Of a stretch of 59,717 bases of DNA, positions 43,529-52,402 are shown in pieces. The stretch is taken from positions 1 to 59,717 of the forward strand of contig JAFUDV010000090.1 in the NCBI GenBank assembly GCA_017464245.1, given 5' to 3'. The notes beneath the pieces are model-generated. The model was not told the origin of the DNA and made no database searches. It was given only the letters and a program-made list of their open reading frames with translations. This stretch comes from Bacteroidales bacterium. GTDB taxonomy: Bacteria > Bacteroidota > Bacteroidia > Bacteroidales > UBA932. Every line of letters begins with the position of its first letter. The first letter of the stretch is position 1. Made by a program: the position numbers and the translations under genes.

Positions 43529-45547
43529 TTATTGGGCGATAAAGACGGCCACGACCTGTTCGGTCGATCCGTCGGTGTACGTGATGTCGGCCATGAGCCG
43601 GGTCTTTCCGCTGCGCGGAAGGGTGAAGGAAGGGCCGGTGGCGGAGCGCTCGTCGAAGGTCCAGCGGACAGAGGCGACCGTCTTCCCGAGGGCGGGAAGC
43701 ACCTCGGGCGTGAATTCCGTGCCGACGGCCGGATGCTCCGGCAGGCCGCCCAGGTGGGTGAAGCCCAGCAGGGACAGGTCGTCCGGCATCTCTCCTTCGG
43801 GCTCGAGGTAGAAGGAGACCGTCCGCGTTCCCTGCTCGTAGTCAAACGTTTCCGTCTCCGTCCGGAAAGGCGGGCAGGAGACGGTCACCGTCACCCGGAC
43901 CGGGAAGGTGTCCGGGACGGTGAGGCTGTACTTGCCGCTGCGGTCCGTCGTGGCGGAGACGGGCTCGACGCCCTCTCCGGAGACCGTGATGACGGCGCCG
44001 GGGAGGGCCAGCGTACCGGTGTTCCCGCTCCGGACCGTGCCGCCCAGGACCCGGTTCCGCATGAACGACAGGTCGAAGGATACTTTGCCGTCGGCATAGG
44101 CGATGTTGCGGAAGGCCCAGGACTGGGCACCCGACCAGTCTTCCGTCGTATAGCTGCTGACCCGCCGCTGGCCCGGGAACGGCCAGCTCTCCTGGTTCTG
44201 CGCGTTCGCCCGCCGGATATAGAAGCAGGGATGGGCGGCATAGTTGTTCGGGACGCCGCGCTCCCACATGGCATATGGCGTCATCGACCCCACATAGGAC
44301 TTGACGTTGGACCGGTCATAATGGTACAGCAGGAGGCCCGGCTGCAAAGGGGCGTCCCAGCCGGTCGCATCGTGGGCGTCCAGCAGGAAGTACTCCCCTT
44401 CCATGGTTGTCTTCAGGGCATAGGCCTGTCCCGACTGGACGTTCTCCAGCGAATAGGAGCCCGATTCCGCGATCTCCTGCGGGAAGTCCTGCCAGCCGAC
44501 CAGGTAGCGCTCCAGGGCGTTGTAATAGGGCGGGCAGGTGCCGTCGCCGTTGTAGGGGCCGTAGCACATGATCGAATAGCCGCCCAGCGACCAGGACAGC
44601 GTCCCGTTCGAGGCACCGTCCACGTCGTAGAAGTCCGGAAGGCCCAGGGCGTGGCCGAACTCGTGGCAGATGGTGCCGATGCCGGACATGTTGGTCCCGT
44701 ACGCCCCCTTCAGCTCCGCTCCGCAGGCGTAGATGCCCGGGCGGAGTCCGTCGAAGCGGTGGTTGTAGAACTCGCTGTAGTACTTGAAATGCCACTGGTG
44801 GGGCCAGATCAGGTAGTAGTTCCCGGATTCGGCCGCACTGTAGCCGGCAAAGATGAAGAAGACGAAGTCGATCTCGCTGTTTCCGTCATTGTCATACGGC
44901 GAGAAGTCGAAGCCCTGTTCGTCCAGCAGGGAGAGGGCCTCGAAGAAGCCCACCGCCTCCCGGTATCCGTTCGGGGAGCCGGTTCCGTTCCCGCCGTATT
45001 CGCGGTAGCTCTTGGACAGGCGCACCGGGCCGGCCACGTCGAAGGTCGGCTCGAACAGCCCGCCGGAGGTGTCCTGGAAATAATCCCGGAAAGAGCCGCG
45101 GCCGCCATGCTTGGAATAGCCCTTGTCGTTGAGCATGGACGTGTATTCCGCCTGCGGGTCGTCCAGTTTGAAATACAGGTCGGAGAATTCCACCAGGACG
45201 CACAGGTAGTGCTGGTTGCCGAAGCCCAGCTTGCCGTTTCCGCCCACGGCCGGAGGGGTCTCGGGGGCGGCCGGAACCCGGCGCGCCCGGGAGAGGCGGA
45301 TGGCCTGCTCGACGGAGGGCTGGGGGTGCTGGTCGGCCGCTTTCCGGTAATAGCCGGCCACGTCCATTTCCAGGACGGTACCGTCGGCCGAAGTGACCCA
45401 GCTGAAGTTTTCGTCACCGTGCAGCCAGATCGTGATGACGGTTCCGTCCGGCTGCGTATAGGCGATGGGTCCCGGATAGGCGGGGCCGGCCCAGGCTCCC
45501 AGGCCGACGCCCAGGGCGAACAGGATAAAGGTCAGGATTCTTTTCAT
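43529..45547 (-). CDS. secreted M6-family metalloprotease
   Basis: 672 residues. Signal peptide 1-20. The zinc motif HEFGHALGLPDFYDVD is at residues 295-310, the immune-inhibitor-A type. Upstream is KLGFGNQHYLCVLVEFSDL, and LGGYSIMCYG follows with the Met-turn region. Residues about 500-585 form a carboxypeptidase-regulatory-like beta domain (GGTVRSGNTGTLALPGAVIT), and the last about 90 residues form another Ig-like module. There is no type IX sorting tail. ATG 45559 is equally possible; 45547 gives the cleaner signal peptide. A protease in a SusCD operon suggests the locus digests proteins and imports the products. Confidence 0.88.
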   Translation of the reverse strand: MKRILTFILFALGVGLGAWAGPAYPGPIAYTQPDGTVITIWLHGDENFSWVTSADGTVLEMDVAGYYRKAADQHPQPSVEQAIRLSRARRVPAAPETPPAVGGNGKLGFGNQHYLCVLVEFSDLYFKLDDPQAEYTSMLNDKGYSKHGGRGSFRDYFQDTSGGLFEPTFDVAGPVRLSKSYREYGGNGTGSPNGYREAVGFFEALSLLDEQGFDFSPYDNDGNSEIDFVFFIFAGYSAAESGNYYLIWPHQWHFKYYSEFYNHRFDGLRPGIYACGAELKGAYGTNMSGIGTICHEFGHALGLPDFYDVDGASNGTLSWSLGGYSIMCYGPYNGDGTCPPYYNALERYLVGWQDFPQEIAESGSYSLENVQSGQAYALKTTMEGEYFLLDAHDATGWDAPLQPGLLLYHYDRSNVKSYVGSMTPYAMWERGVPNNYAAHPCFYIRRANAQNQESWPFPGQRRVSSYTTEDWSGAQSWAFRNIAYADGKVSFDLSFMRNRVLGGTVRSGNTGTLALPGAVITVSGEGVEPVSATTDRSGKYSLTVPDTFPVRVTVTVSCPPFRTETETFDYEQGTRTVSFYLEPEGEMPDDLSLLGFTHLGGLPEHPAVGTEFTPEVLPALGKTVASVRWTFDERSATGPSFTLPRSGKTRLMADITYTDGSTEQVVAVFIAQ

Positions 45548-45559
45548 GGTCTGCTGCAT

Positions 45560-46771
45560 TTATTTGGCGATGATTCTGCGGTTTCCGGGAACGGTGATCC
45601 AGACGAAGCCCTCCTGCACCTGGGACACCGTGCCGGTGAGGGTCTCCTCCGCCGTGACGGCGCCGTTCTCCACCATCAGCAGCGGAATCGACAGGGACGC
45701 TCCCACGACCGGGCTGTTCGGGATGCCTCCGATGGAGATGACTTTCAATGCATTCAGCGTCAGGATATTCAGCGTATGCGTCCCGTCGCCGGAAGGCGTC
45801 AGGGCATACTGGTCGGATCCCTCTGTATAGAGATAATTGCGTCCCTTGTAATTGTACAGGCCCACCTGATAGGGATCCCCCTTGAAGCGGGCCGCGCCTT
45901 CCTGCCGGACGGAAACCGTGGCAAAAAGGTCGCCGGAGCGGAAGGTCACCGTACCTTCCCGGGGCTCTTCGCTTTCGTTGGCCGCCACGGAGAAGGTTTC
46001 CACCTGCTGCGTATAGGCACGCGTGGAGACATGGGAAATCCAGGACGCGGCATCGGCGGACACATCGACCGAATAGTCCACGTTGGCGCCGACCGTCACC
46101 TCGAAGGTACCGCCGTCCCCGGTCAGGCTGAAGGCCGTTTCGGAAAGGTCCAGGGCGTCGGTCTGGCCCTGGGAGACATGGATGAGGACCGTACCGCCCG
46201 CGAGGCGCAGGGGAAGGTCGCAGCTGCGGATTTCTCCTTCCCTGTTGTCGTCCACGGCCGCGAGGGTCAGCCGGGAGGACCCGGCCACGCCTCCCGTCGC
46301 GCCGGCCCGAAGCCAGTCGGGCAGCACGCCGGCGAGGTCCCAGCCGCCGCGCGTATGGAGGGTCAAGGCCTGCTCCTGGGTTCCGGTCAGGGCGACGGAG
46401 GTGGCGGACACCACGGAAGGAAGGCCCTGCTGGACCAGTTCCACCTGTTCGGTCGCGTCGCCGGCCTTCAGGGTCAGCGTCAGGCTCCGCTCCGTCAGGG
46501 CGTTGTTCAGAAGGACTTGGAGGGTGACCGTCCCGCCGCCGTCCGTCTTGTCGGTCAGCAGGGTGCACCAGCTTTCGTCGGACAGGGAGGCCGTCCAGTC
46601 CATGTCCACGGACACGGGGACGACGACCCCCTGCTGTTCCGCGCTCACGGAGGCGGCGCCGCTCCCGTCCACCAGGAAATACGAGGGCGAGGTGCGCTCT
46701 TTCTCCGTCTGCCGGCAGCCGCCGGCCAGAAGGGCCGAAAGGGCGAGGAAAGGAAGAATCCGGTACTGCAT
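45560..46771 (-). CDS. lipoprotein with tandem BACON-like domains
   Basis: 403 residues; lipobox SALLAGGCRQ. Three BACON-like repeats are visible, about residues 30-118 (ending EQVELVQQGL), 118-205 (ending TVLIHVSQGQ) and 205-295 (FSLTGDGGTFEVTVGANVDY ... TVSVRQEG). A C-terminal about 110-residue region (FKGDPYQVGLYNYKGRNYLY onward) has no known motif. BACON domains often bind mucin or carbohydrate. The gene directly abuts the protease gene (TAAATG). The terminator-like hairpin at 46801-46838 lies just upstream. Confidence 0.8.
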   Translation of the reverse strand: MQYRILPFLALSALLAGGCRQTEKERTSPSYFLVDGSGAASVSAEQQGVVVPVSVDMDWTASLSDESWCTLLTDKTDGGGTVTLQVLLNNALTERSLTLTLKAGDATEQVELVQQGLPSVVSATSVALTGTQEQALTLHTRGGWDLAGVLPDWLRAGATGGVAGSSRLTLAAVDDNREGEIRSCDLPLRLAGGTVLIHVSQGQTDALDLSETAFSLTGDGGTFEVTVGANVDYSVDVSADAASWISHVSTRAYTQQVETFSVAANESEEPREGTVTFRSGDLFATVSVRQEGAARFKGDPYQVGLYNYKGRNYLYTEGSDQYALTPSGDGTHTLNILTLNALKVISIGGIPNSPVVGASLSIPLLMVENGAVTAEETLTGTVSQVQEGFVWITVPGNRRIIAK

Positions 46772-46800
46772 AAAGGGCTTTCTTTCAGTTGAACCAAGGG

Positions 46801-46838
46801 AAGAAAAAGGGTGCGGCCTGCGAACGTCGCACCCTTTT
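46801..46838 (-). terminator. intrinsic terminator between the DUF4988 lipoprotein and BACON lipoprotein genes
   Basis: On the minus strand AAAAGGGTGCG (46838-46828) pairs with CGCACCCTTTT (46815-46805) around a 12-nt loop, followed by more T. It stands inside what otherwise looks like one operon, so it may set the ratio between the first lipoprotein and the downstream SusCD genes. Confidence 0.7.
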
Positions 46839-46855
46839 CCGAGGCAGTGGAAGGA

Positions 46856-48277
46856 TTACTTGCTGAAAGTACCTTCCACGATGGCATAACGTCCGGAGAC
46901 GCTCAGGTCCGTCTTCAGGGCGATCATGAGGATCTGTAGTTCACCCGTCGCACCGTCGCGGACATTCACGACATTCTGGTGCGGAGCGTAGCTGGCGCCG
47001 GTGAAGGAGAACACATTGTACGTTCCCGTGCTGGCGTAGCCCGTATTGACGGTCGGGGAGCCGTCGGCATAATAGGACTTGAGCAGGCCCTCGAACTCCT
47101 TGATGAGGCCTTCGGCCACGGAGGTGTCCGTCAGGTCCAGGCTGTTCGGAACGGCGTAGAAGCTGAGCCAGGTCTCGTCGACCGGCCGGTACACATAGAC
47201 ATAGTTGCTGTACAACTGGGCCCGCCACTTGTCGGTTTCCTTGGAGGTACCGGTCATGTTCACGACGCCGTAGCTGACCGCATCCTCCGGATTGTTGTAG
47301 GTGACCGTGCCGACCGTGAAATCGCCGCCCAGCACGTAGTAATCGCCCGTCAGGTGGCCCTGGTCGTTCACGCCCACCATCAGCACCCGGTACTTGCCGT
47401 CGCCGGCATCCCGGCGGGCGATGTATTCGGCCACGGCGATGGAGACGTTGGAAGACACGTTATAGACACCGTACTCCTCGTAGGAATAGGCGTCCAGCAC
47501 CGTGAAGGTGTTCGTGGCATAGTATTCGGCGAGTTTCCGGTCATACTCGGAGAGGACCTCCTTGATGAAATCCTGGCTGCTGAAGTCGCCGGCATCGGCC
47601 TTCACCGCATAGAAGCTGTAATTGCCGGTCGCCTCATAGACATAGAGCCAGGTGGATCCGCCGTACGGATAGAACACGGCGCTCCAGTTGGACATCAGCT
47701 GCGGGGTGAGTTCTCCGCCCTGGCCGCCACCGCCGGGACCTTCGCCCTGACCGCCGCCGCCCGGACCGTCACCCTGGCCGGGACCCGGACCGCCGCCCTG
47801 GCCCACGCGGAATTCCGTACCGTCCGCCAGCACGAGCACGAGGATGTCGCCGTCCATGTACACGTTCTGGAACAGGTCGTTGCCGGAAGCGGAACCGAGG
47901 GTGGTCCAGGTGGAACCCTCGTCGTAGGAAACCTGCCAGTCTCCGTCCTGGATGCGGAACCTCGGCGTCACGCCGTCTTTTCCGTTGGTACCGTTGGTAC
48001 CGTCCGTACCGTTCTTGCCCCCTTTGAGGGTGATGGCCGTATTGTCGGAGAACTGGATGGTGTAAGAGCCGTCGCCATTGTCCTTGACGTCCGTGACGGA
48101 CTTGAGGTTGGCGACGATGGTCTGGTAGTTGGACAGCTGCTTGTAGCTGTTCTCCAACGACGTCAGACGGGTCTTCAGCGACTCAATCTCTGATTTGAGC
48201 ATGCTGTCGTCATAGCTGCAGCAGGTGAGTCCGAGACCCGTTGCAGCGAGGCAGAGGAAAGATAATAACTTTTTCAT
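46856..48277 (-). CDS. DUF4988-type lipoprotein with coiled coil and Gly-rich linker
   Basis: 473 residues. Signal peptide with lipobox GLTCCSY. Residues about 22-60 form a coiled coil (DDSMLKSEIESLKTRLTSLE), followed by the DUF4988-like strand part (SVTDVKDNGDGSYTIQFSDN). A collagen-like GTDGTNGTNGKDGVTPRFRI leads to a pattern seen at the start of several Bacteroidota surface proteins. A linker of Gly, Pro and Gln (about 157-185, repeats of GGGGQGEGPG) separates this from two C-terminal repeats of about 130 residues (WSAVFYPYGGSTWLYVYEAT versus WRAQLYSNYVYVYRPVDETW). It is the first gene after the LytTR regulator; no -7 box is seen in the 42-bp gap. Confidence 0.78.
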   Translation of the reverse strand: MKKLLSFLCLAATGLGLTCCSYDDSMLKSEIESLKTRLTSLENSYKQLSNYQTIVANLKSVTDVKDNGDGSYTIQFSDNTAITLKGGKNGTDGTNGTNGKDGVTPRFRIQDGDWQVSYDEGSTWTTLGSASGNDLFQNVYMDGDILVLVLADGTEFRVGQGGGPGPGQGDGPGGGGQGEGPGGGGQGGELTPQLMSNWSAVFYPYGGSTWLYVYEATGNYSFYAVKADAGDFSSQDFIKEVLSEYDRKLAEYYATNTFTVLDAYSYEEYGVYNVSSNVSIAVAEYIARRDAGDGKYRVLMVGVNDQGHLTGDYYVLGGDFTVGTVTYNNPEDAVSYGVVNMTGTSKETDKWRAQLYSNYVYVYRPVDETWLSFYAVPNSLDLTDTSVAEGLIKEFEGLLKSYYADGSPTVNTGYASTGTYNVFSFTGASYAPHQNVVNVRDGATGELQILMIALKTDLSVSGRYAIVEGTFSK

Positions 48278-48319
48278 ACAGTGTTTGTTTGTATTAAAAA
48301 AAGGGGATGTCTATCCGTT

Positions 48320-49009
48320 TCATCCCGGATTTCCGATTCCCAGGGCGGCCTGGAGGCCCGCCCGGTACATGTCGCCTACCGGCAGGACCGTTCCCCCTTC
48401 CAGGACGACCGTGTTCCGGGTGCACTCCCGGACGAGCGACAGGTTCACGAGGTAGGAACGGTGGATCCGGACGAACCGGGCCGGCGGAAGGTCCTCGGCG
48501 AGGCGGCGCAGCCGGTAAAGGACCAGCAGCGGGGCGTCCTCCCCCGCCAGGTGGATTTTCAGGTATTCGCTCATGCTCTCGGCATACCGGATCCGGGCGA
48601 TCGGAACGCGGATGACCTTGTAGGCCGTCTTGAAAGAGAGCATCTCCCCGGAAGGATTCCCGCCGAGACGGTCCCTCAGGCGCGCGGCCGACGCCTCGAA
48701 CGTCTGGAAGCCGAACGGCTTGAGCAGATAGTCCGCCGCATGGACCTGGAACCCCTCCAGGGCATATTGCGGGTAGGCCGTCGTGAAGACCACCAAAGGC
48801 GGGTGCTCCAGCGAACGGACGAATTCCAGCCCGGACTGGTCGGGCATTTCGATGTCCAGGTACAGGACGTCCGCCTGCTCCAGATAGGGCTGGGCGGCAG
48901 CGGCGGAAAGGCACGAGGCGACCAGCTGCAGGTACGGCACCTTGCGGACGTATCCTTCCAACTGACGGAGCGCCAACGGCTCGTCATCGACAATGACCAC
49001 CCGTATCAT
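48320..49009 (-). CDS. LytTR-family response regulator
   Basis: 229 residues. The receiver domain (1-120) has VVIVDDEPLA, the phospho-acceptor Asp52 in YLDIEMPDQSG, FTTAYPQYALEGF and DYLLKPF. The LytTR DNA-binding domain (about 125-225) has RIRYAESMSEYLKIHL, ARFVRIHRSYLVNLS and the closing VLEGGTVLPVGDMYR. It overlaps the upstream kinase gene in ATGA. Its natural target is likely the adjoining DUF4988/SusCD genes (inference from position). Confidence 0.93.
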   Translation of the reverse strand: MIRVVIVDDEPLALRQLEGYVRKVPYLQLVASCLSAAAAQPYLEQADVLYLDIEMPDQSGLEFVRSLEHPPLVVFTTAYPQYALEGFQVHAADYLLKPFGFQTFEASAARLRDRLGGNPSGEMLSFKTAYKVIRVPIARIRYAESMSEYLKIHLAGEDAPLLVLYRLRRLAEDLPPARFVRIHRSYLVNLSLVRECTRNTVVLEGGTVLPVGDMYRAGLQAALGIGNPG

Positions 49010-50221
49010 GCTTCCTCCTTCTCCAAGCCCGCCACCGCCGGAAGCGACAGCAGGACCTCATAACTCCGGTCTTCCTGCCGGACCGACAGGGTATAACCGC
49101 TACCGTACAGCATGTCCAGGCGGCGCCGTACGTTCTGAAGCCCGATCCCCTCTCCGTTTCCCTTGCGGGCCTCCGCGCGGCTGTTGACACACTGGAAAAC
49201 GACCCGGTCCGCATCCAGGTCCAGGGAGATCTTCACGAATGACGGCTGCTCATAGCTGATGCCGTGCTTGAAGGCGTTCTCCGCAAAGGTGGCGAGCACC
49301 AGGGGCGGGATTTCGACGCCGTCCGCCCGCTCGGGCAGGGACAGTTCCACCTGGACGGTATCCGCATAGCGGATCCGCATCAGGGACACATAGTGGCGGA
49401 GGAAATCCAGTTCCCGGGACAGCGGGATCGTGGGCTTCCTCTCCCTCGTAAAGGACGTGCCGCATCATGATCGAGAACTCCTCGATGCTCTCCTTCGCCT
49501 TTTCGGGATCGACGTCCACGAGCGCATGGATGTTGTTGAGGGTGTTCATGAAGAAATGCGGATTGATCTGGTAACGGAGCGTTTCCAGCTGGTTGGACAC
49601 ATTCTCCGCCTTGAGTTCCTTCAGCCGCCGCTCTCCGCGGACGGCTTTCAGATAGAACTTCACGCCCAGGTTGGTGCCCAGCAGCAGCAGGCCGATCAGC
49701 AGTTTGACCGATTCGGGAGAAAGCGGGACGCGGCCCTTGGAGCCGGGCGGCGGCATGTGGGGCGGAGGGGGGAACGGGGGCTGCGAAGGAGGAATGGGGC
49801 GTGCTCCGGCTTCGGCTTTTGCTGCAGGACGGGGAACGACGGCAGGGACCGGCGAAGGAGAGACCCGGGACGATACGGTGCTTTCACGGGGGGCTTCGGG
49901 AGGAAACGCCCTGGACACCGGCCGGTCGTCATACCGGAGGAAAAGGCCGAAACAGGCCAGCAAGGCCAGCAGGGCGACGGCATAGACGCCGGGCTTTCCC
50001 TTTTCCGCCCAGAGGGGCGCCACGAAAAGGTCATGCAGGATGAAAAGGATGAAAAAGGGCAGGATCTCCCGCCAGACCGACAGCATCTCCCACAAGCGGA
50101 ATCCCGTTCCGGAAGACCCCTTGCGCAGCAGCAAGGTGACCGGGACCAAGGCGAACACTACACCCCAAAGGATGCAGTATATCAGGATCTCCTGTTTCTT
50201 CTCCGGGTCTGGTTGGCGCAT
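49006..50221 (-). pseudogene. LytS-type sensor histidine kinase broken by a frameshift
   Basis: The first frame (50221 down to about 49440) codes four transmembrane helices, a Pro-rich linker (about residues 135-165) and the His-kinase start LETLRYQINPHFFMNTLNNIHALVD with the phospho-acceptor His, reaching MMRHVLYEGE. Then the frame runs into non-homologous sequence. Homology continues in the next frame as RKPTIPLSRELDFLRHYVSL, VEIPPLVLATFAENAFKHGI (N box) and GIGLQNVRRRLDMLYG (G box) to 49006. The shift is in a purine-rich GAGGGAGAGGAAG stretch (49436-49448 on the minus strand). Loss of two bases or gain of one would explain it. Real inactivation, slippage or an assembly error are all possible. 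Confidence 0.88.
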
Positions 50222-50238
50222 CGTTCGCTCACTTTTGA

Positions 50239-50246
50239 CAAAAGTA
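50239..50246 (-). promoter_or_regulatory. promoter -7 box of the kinase-regulator-SusCD locus
   Basis: TACTTTTG on the minus strand, 18 nt before the kinase ATG at 50221. A TTTG lies about 17 nt upstream. No other clear promoter was found before the LytTR regulator or the DUF4988 lipoprotein gene, so this one may drive the whole locus. Confidence 0.55.
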
Positions 50247-50407
50247 CGAAAACATTTTTATCACAAAACCGCCGTTCGCTGAATGAATTGGCCCGTTTGT
50301 TGAATTGTTTGCCGAAAAATTTGTTTCTTGCATAACTTGTTCCGGCAGAGCCTCTGCTGCAAGGCCTTTTTACGGCCCTCCACCCGACGCCTGTCCAGGA
50401 AAAATCG

Positions 50408-50415
50408 TATATTTG
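50408..50415 (+). promoter_or_regulatory. promoter -7 box of the VTC/DUF4956 cluster
   Basis: TATATTTG ends 7 nt before an in-frame ATG (50423) and 19 nt before the preferred ATG at 50435. It is divergent from the kinase promoter. Confidence 0.6.
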
Positions 50416-50434
50416 CAAAACCATGTCACTCGTT

Positions 50435-50848
50435 ATGAAACGCACCCTCACCCTCCTCGCCCTGGCCCTGACGTTCGTCGTCCCGGCCCTGGCCCAGAAT
50501 ACGGCCGCCCCGAAGATCAACAAGAAGAACCTGGTGATCAAAGAGTGGAAGACCGACCCCAAGAGCGGAAGCAAGGCCCTGGACCATGTCACGACCTTCG
50601 ACGCCGCCGGCAAGAAGATCGAGGAGATCGAGTACAACTCCTACGGCCAGAAGTGGCGCAAGCGCTACGAATACGGGGCCGACGGGAAATGCGTCAAAGA
50701 ACTGCTGTACAACGAACGGAACAAACTGGAGACCGTCCGGAAATTCGAATACAACGAGTTCGGGCGCAAGAAGACCCAGTACAACTACGACCCCAAGGGG
50801 AAGCTCGTGTCCATCAAGGTGTTCGAATACATCACCGAAGATGCCTGA
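50435..50848 (+). CDS. secreted protein of unknown function
   Basis: 137 residues. A signal peptide (MKRTLTLLALALTFVVPALA) precedes a mature protein made of short Tyr/Lys-rich strands (TFDAAGKKIEEIEYNSYGQK, KRYEYGADGKCVKELLYNER, KFEYNEFGRKKTQYNYDPKG), reminiscent of RHS/MORN-like beta repeats with a period of about 22 residues. ATG 50423 would also be in frame. It overlaps the VTC-domain gene by 8 bp and is the first of four coupled genes. No function can be assigned from sequence. Confidence 0.72.
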   Translation: MKRTLTLLALALTFVVPALAQNTAAPKINKKNLVIKEWKTDPKSGSKALDHVTTFDAAGKKIEEIEYNSYGQKWRKRYEYGADGKCVKELLYNERNKLETVRKFEYNEFGRKKTQYNYDPKGKLVSIKVFEYITEDA

Positions 50849-51638
50849 GGTCGCGCACATCTCCTTCGCCGGTCCGCTGAAGGCCCTCGCCCCCATCTCG
50901 CTGGATGAGATGGACGCGGTGAAGCTGATGAACCGGATCGACACGAAGTACCTGACGGACGAGAAGACGCTCCTGGGCGTGCTCGCCGATGCGGCGGCCG
51001 CCGGTTACCGGGTCCTTGTCGCCGAGGGTGCGCGGATCAGCCCCTACGATTCCGTGTACTATGACACCGAAGGGCTCCGGATGTTCTCCGACCACCACAA
51101 CAAGCGGCTCCGCCGGCAGAAAGTGCGCACCCGCGCCTATGTCAATTCCGGCTCCGCTTTCCTGGAGATCAAGCGGAAGAACAACCGGGGGCGGACGAAG
51201 AAGAAGCGGACGGAGATCCCGGTCGCGGAGCTGCCGGACTTCCGGGCCGACGAAGCCGCCTGCCGGTACCTCGCCGGCCATTCGGACTTCGATGCGTCCC
51301 AGCTCCGGCCATCCGTGGAGACGCTTTTCCAGCGGATCACCCTGGTGAACCCGGACCTGACGGAACGGCTTACCATCGACACCCGCCTGTGCTTCAAGAA
51401 CTTCCGGACGGGACTCGAGACCTCCCTCCTGGACGCCGTCATCATCGAGCTCAAGCAGGACGGCCATGCCGCCTCCCAGATGAAAGGCATCCTCCTCGCC
51501 CACCGGGTGAAGCCCGCCCGGATCAGCAAATACTGCATCGCCGTCACCCTCACCGACCCGGGTGCCAAATCCAACCGGTTCAAGGTGAAGGTGCGCCAGA
51601 TCGAAAAGACCATCAACCATAAGATCACCGTAGCATGA
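50841..51638 (+). CDS. VTC-domain protein (polyphosphate polymerase-like)
   Basis: 265 residues with the tunnel-fold VTC domain, related to the catalytic part of yeast Vtc4, which makes polyphosphate. Basic and acidic tunnel residues are visible in order: LMNRIDTKYL, DSVYYDTEGLRMFSDHHNKR, RQKVRTRAYVNSGSAFLEIKRKNNRGRTKKKR, TIDTRLCFKN, AVIIELKQDG and SKYCIAVTL. No membrane helix or SPX domain is present. Whether it makes polyphosphate is not proven for the bacterial proteins. The next gene is a DUF4956 membrane protein, its usual partner. Confidence 0.85.
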   Translation: MPEVAHISFAGPLKALAPISLDEMDAVKLMNRIDTKYLTDEKTLLGVLADAAAAGYRVLVAEGARISPYDSVYYDTEGLRMFSDHHNKRLRRQKVRTRAYVNSGSAFLEIKRKNNRGRTKKKRTEIPVAELPDFRADEAACRYLAGHSDFDASQLRPSVETLFQRITLVNPDLTERLTIDTRLCFKNFRTGLETSLLDAVIIELKQDGHAASQMKGILLAHRVKPARISKYCIAVTLTDPGAKSNRFKVKVRQIEKTINHKITVA

Positions 51639-52402
51639 TTTCAATGCAAGACCTGGACGAGTACAACCTCGCAGACGAAAACTTCCTGGACGTCCAGACC
51701 ATCACGGACGCGATGATGACCACGTCCCAGAGCCTCACGGAGCTCGCGATCCGCTTTTTCCTGAACCTCCTCGTGTGCTGGGTCATCGTGGGCGTGTTCT
51801 ACTACCGGAAGAGCCGCCGCCGCGACTACTTCTTCACCTTCATGGTGTTCTCCACCGCCATGCTCATGCTCCTGTACATCATGGGCAACGTGGAGGTGGG
51901 TGTGGGCCTCACCCTGGGCCTGTTCGCCATCTTCGGAGTCATCCGGTACCGCACGGAGACCGTGCCCATCCGGGAGATGACCTACCTGTTCGTGATCATC
52001 GCCATCGCCGCGATGAACGGCCTGGCGCCGCTGTACCACCTGGTGGACGCAACCGGAATGCATCCGCACTACGCCCTGAACTGGGGAGCGACCCTCGTCA
52101 CCGTATTGTCCAACCTGCTGGTCGTCGCCCTGATCTGGGTGCTGGAGAGCGAGAAACTGCTTGGGCACACTTCCACCAAGCTCGTCCTTTACGACCGCAT
52201 CGACCTGATCGTCCCGGAACGCCGGGCCGAACTCATCGCCGACCTGGAGAAGCGCGTAGGCGTGAAGGTGGACAACCTGGAAGTGGGGCACGTGGACTTT
52301 CTCCGCGACGCGGCCTTCATCAAGATTTTCTACACCCTGGACAAGGGGCAGACCGGTTCCATCGACCAGCTGACCCGTGCCAAAGATTTTGTCGAGCAAT
52401 GA
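51635..52402 (+). CDS. DUF4956 membrane protein
   Basis: 255 residues. Four transmembrane helices lie between about residues 35 and 180 (FFLNLLVCWVIVGVFYY, FFTFMVFSTAMLMLLYIMG, TYLFVIIAIAAMNGLAPLYH, ATLVTVLSNLLVVALIWVLE), with GLTLGLFAIFGVIRYRTETVPIREM between the second and third, the family signature. A soluble C-terminal domain of about 75 residues follows. It is encoded with VTC proteins in many bacteria. It could carry the product of the VTC enzyme across the inner membrane (inference). It overlaps both neighbours by 4 bp. Confidence 0.87.
   Translation: MISMQDLDEYNLADENFLDVQTITDAMMTTSQSLTELAIRFFLNLLVCWVIVGVFYYRKSRRRDYFFTFMVFSTAMLMLLYIMGNVEVGVGLTLGLFAIFGVIRYRTETVPIREMTYLFVIIAIAAMNGLAPLYHLVDATGMHPHYALNWGATLVTVLSNLLVVALIWVLESEKLLGHTSTKLVLYDRIDLIVPERRAELIADLEKRVGVKVDNLEVGHVDFLRDAAFIKIFYTLDKGQTGSIDQLTRAKDFVEQ

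Noticed and set aside
40316-46792. A very long open frame on the plus strand opposite SusC, SusD and the protease gene
   Set aside because: It is antisense to clearly homologous genes, has an Arg/Gly/Val-rich composition without motifs, and is a side effect of high third-position GC.
49250-49440. The C-terminal extension of the kinase in the first frame, rich in Arg, Pro and Gly
   Set aside because: It is out-of-frame translation of the ATPase domain, which is intact in the neighbouring frame; a programmed frameshift is not supported by a slippery heptamer or structure.
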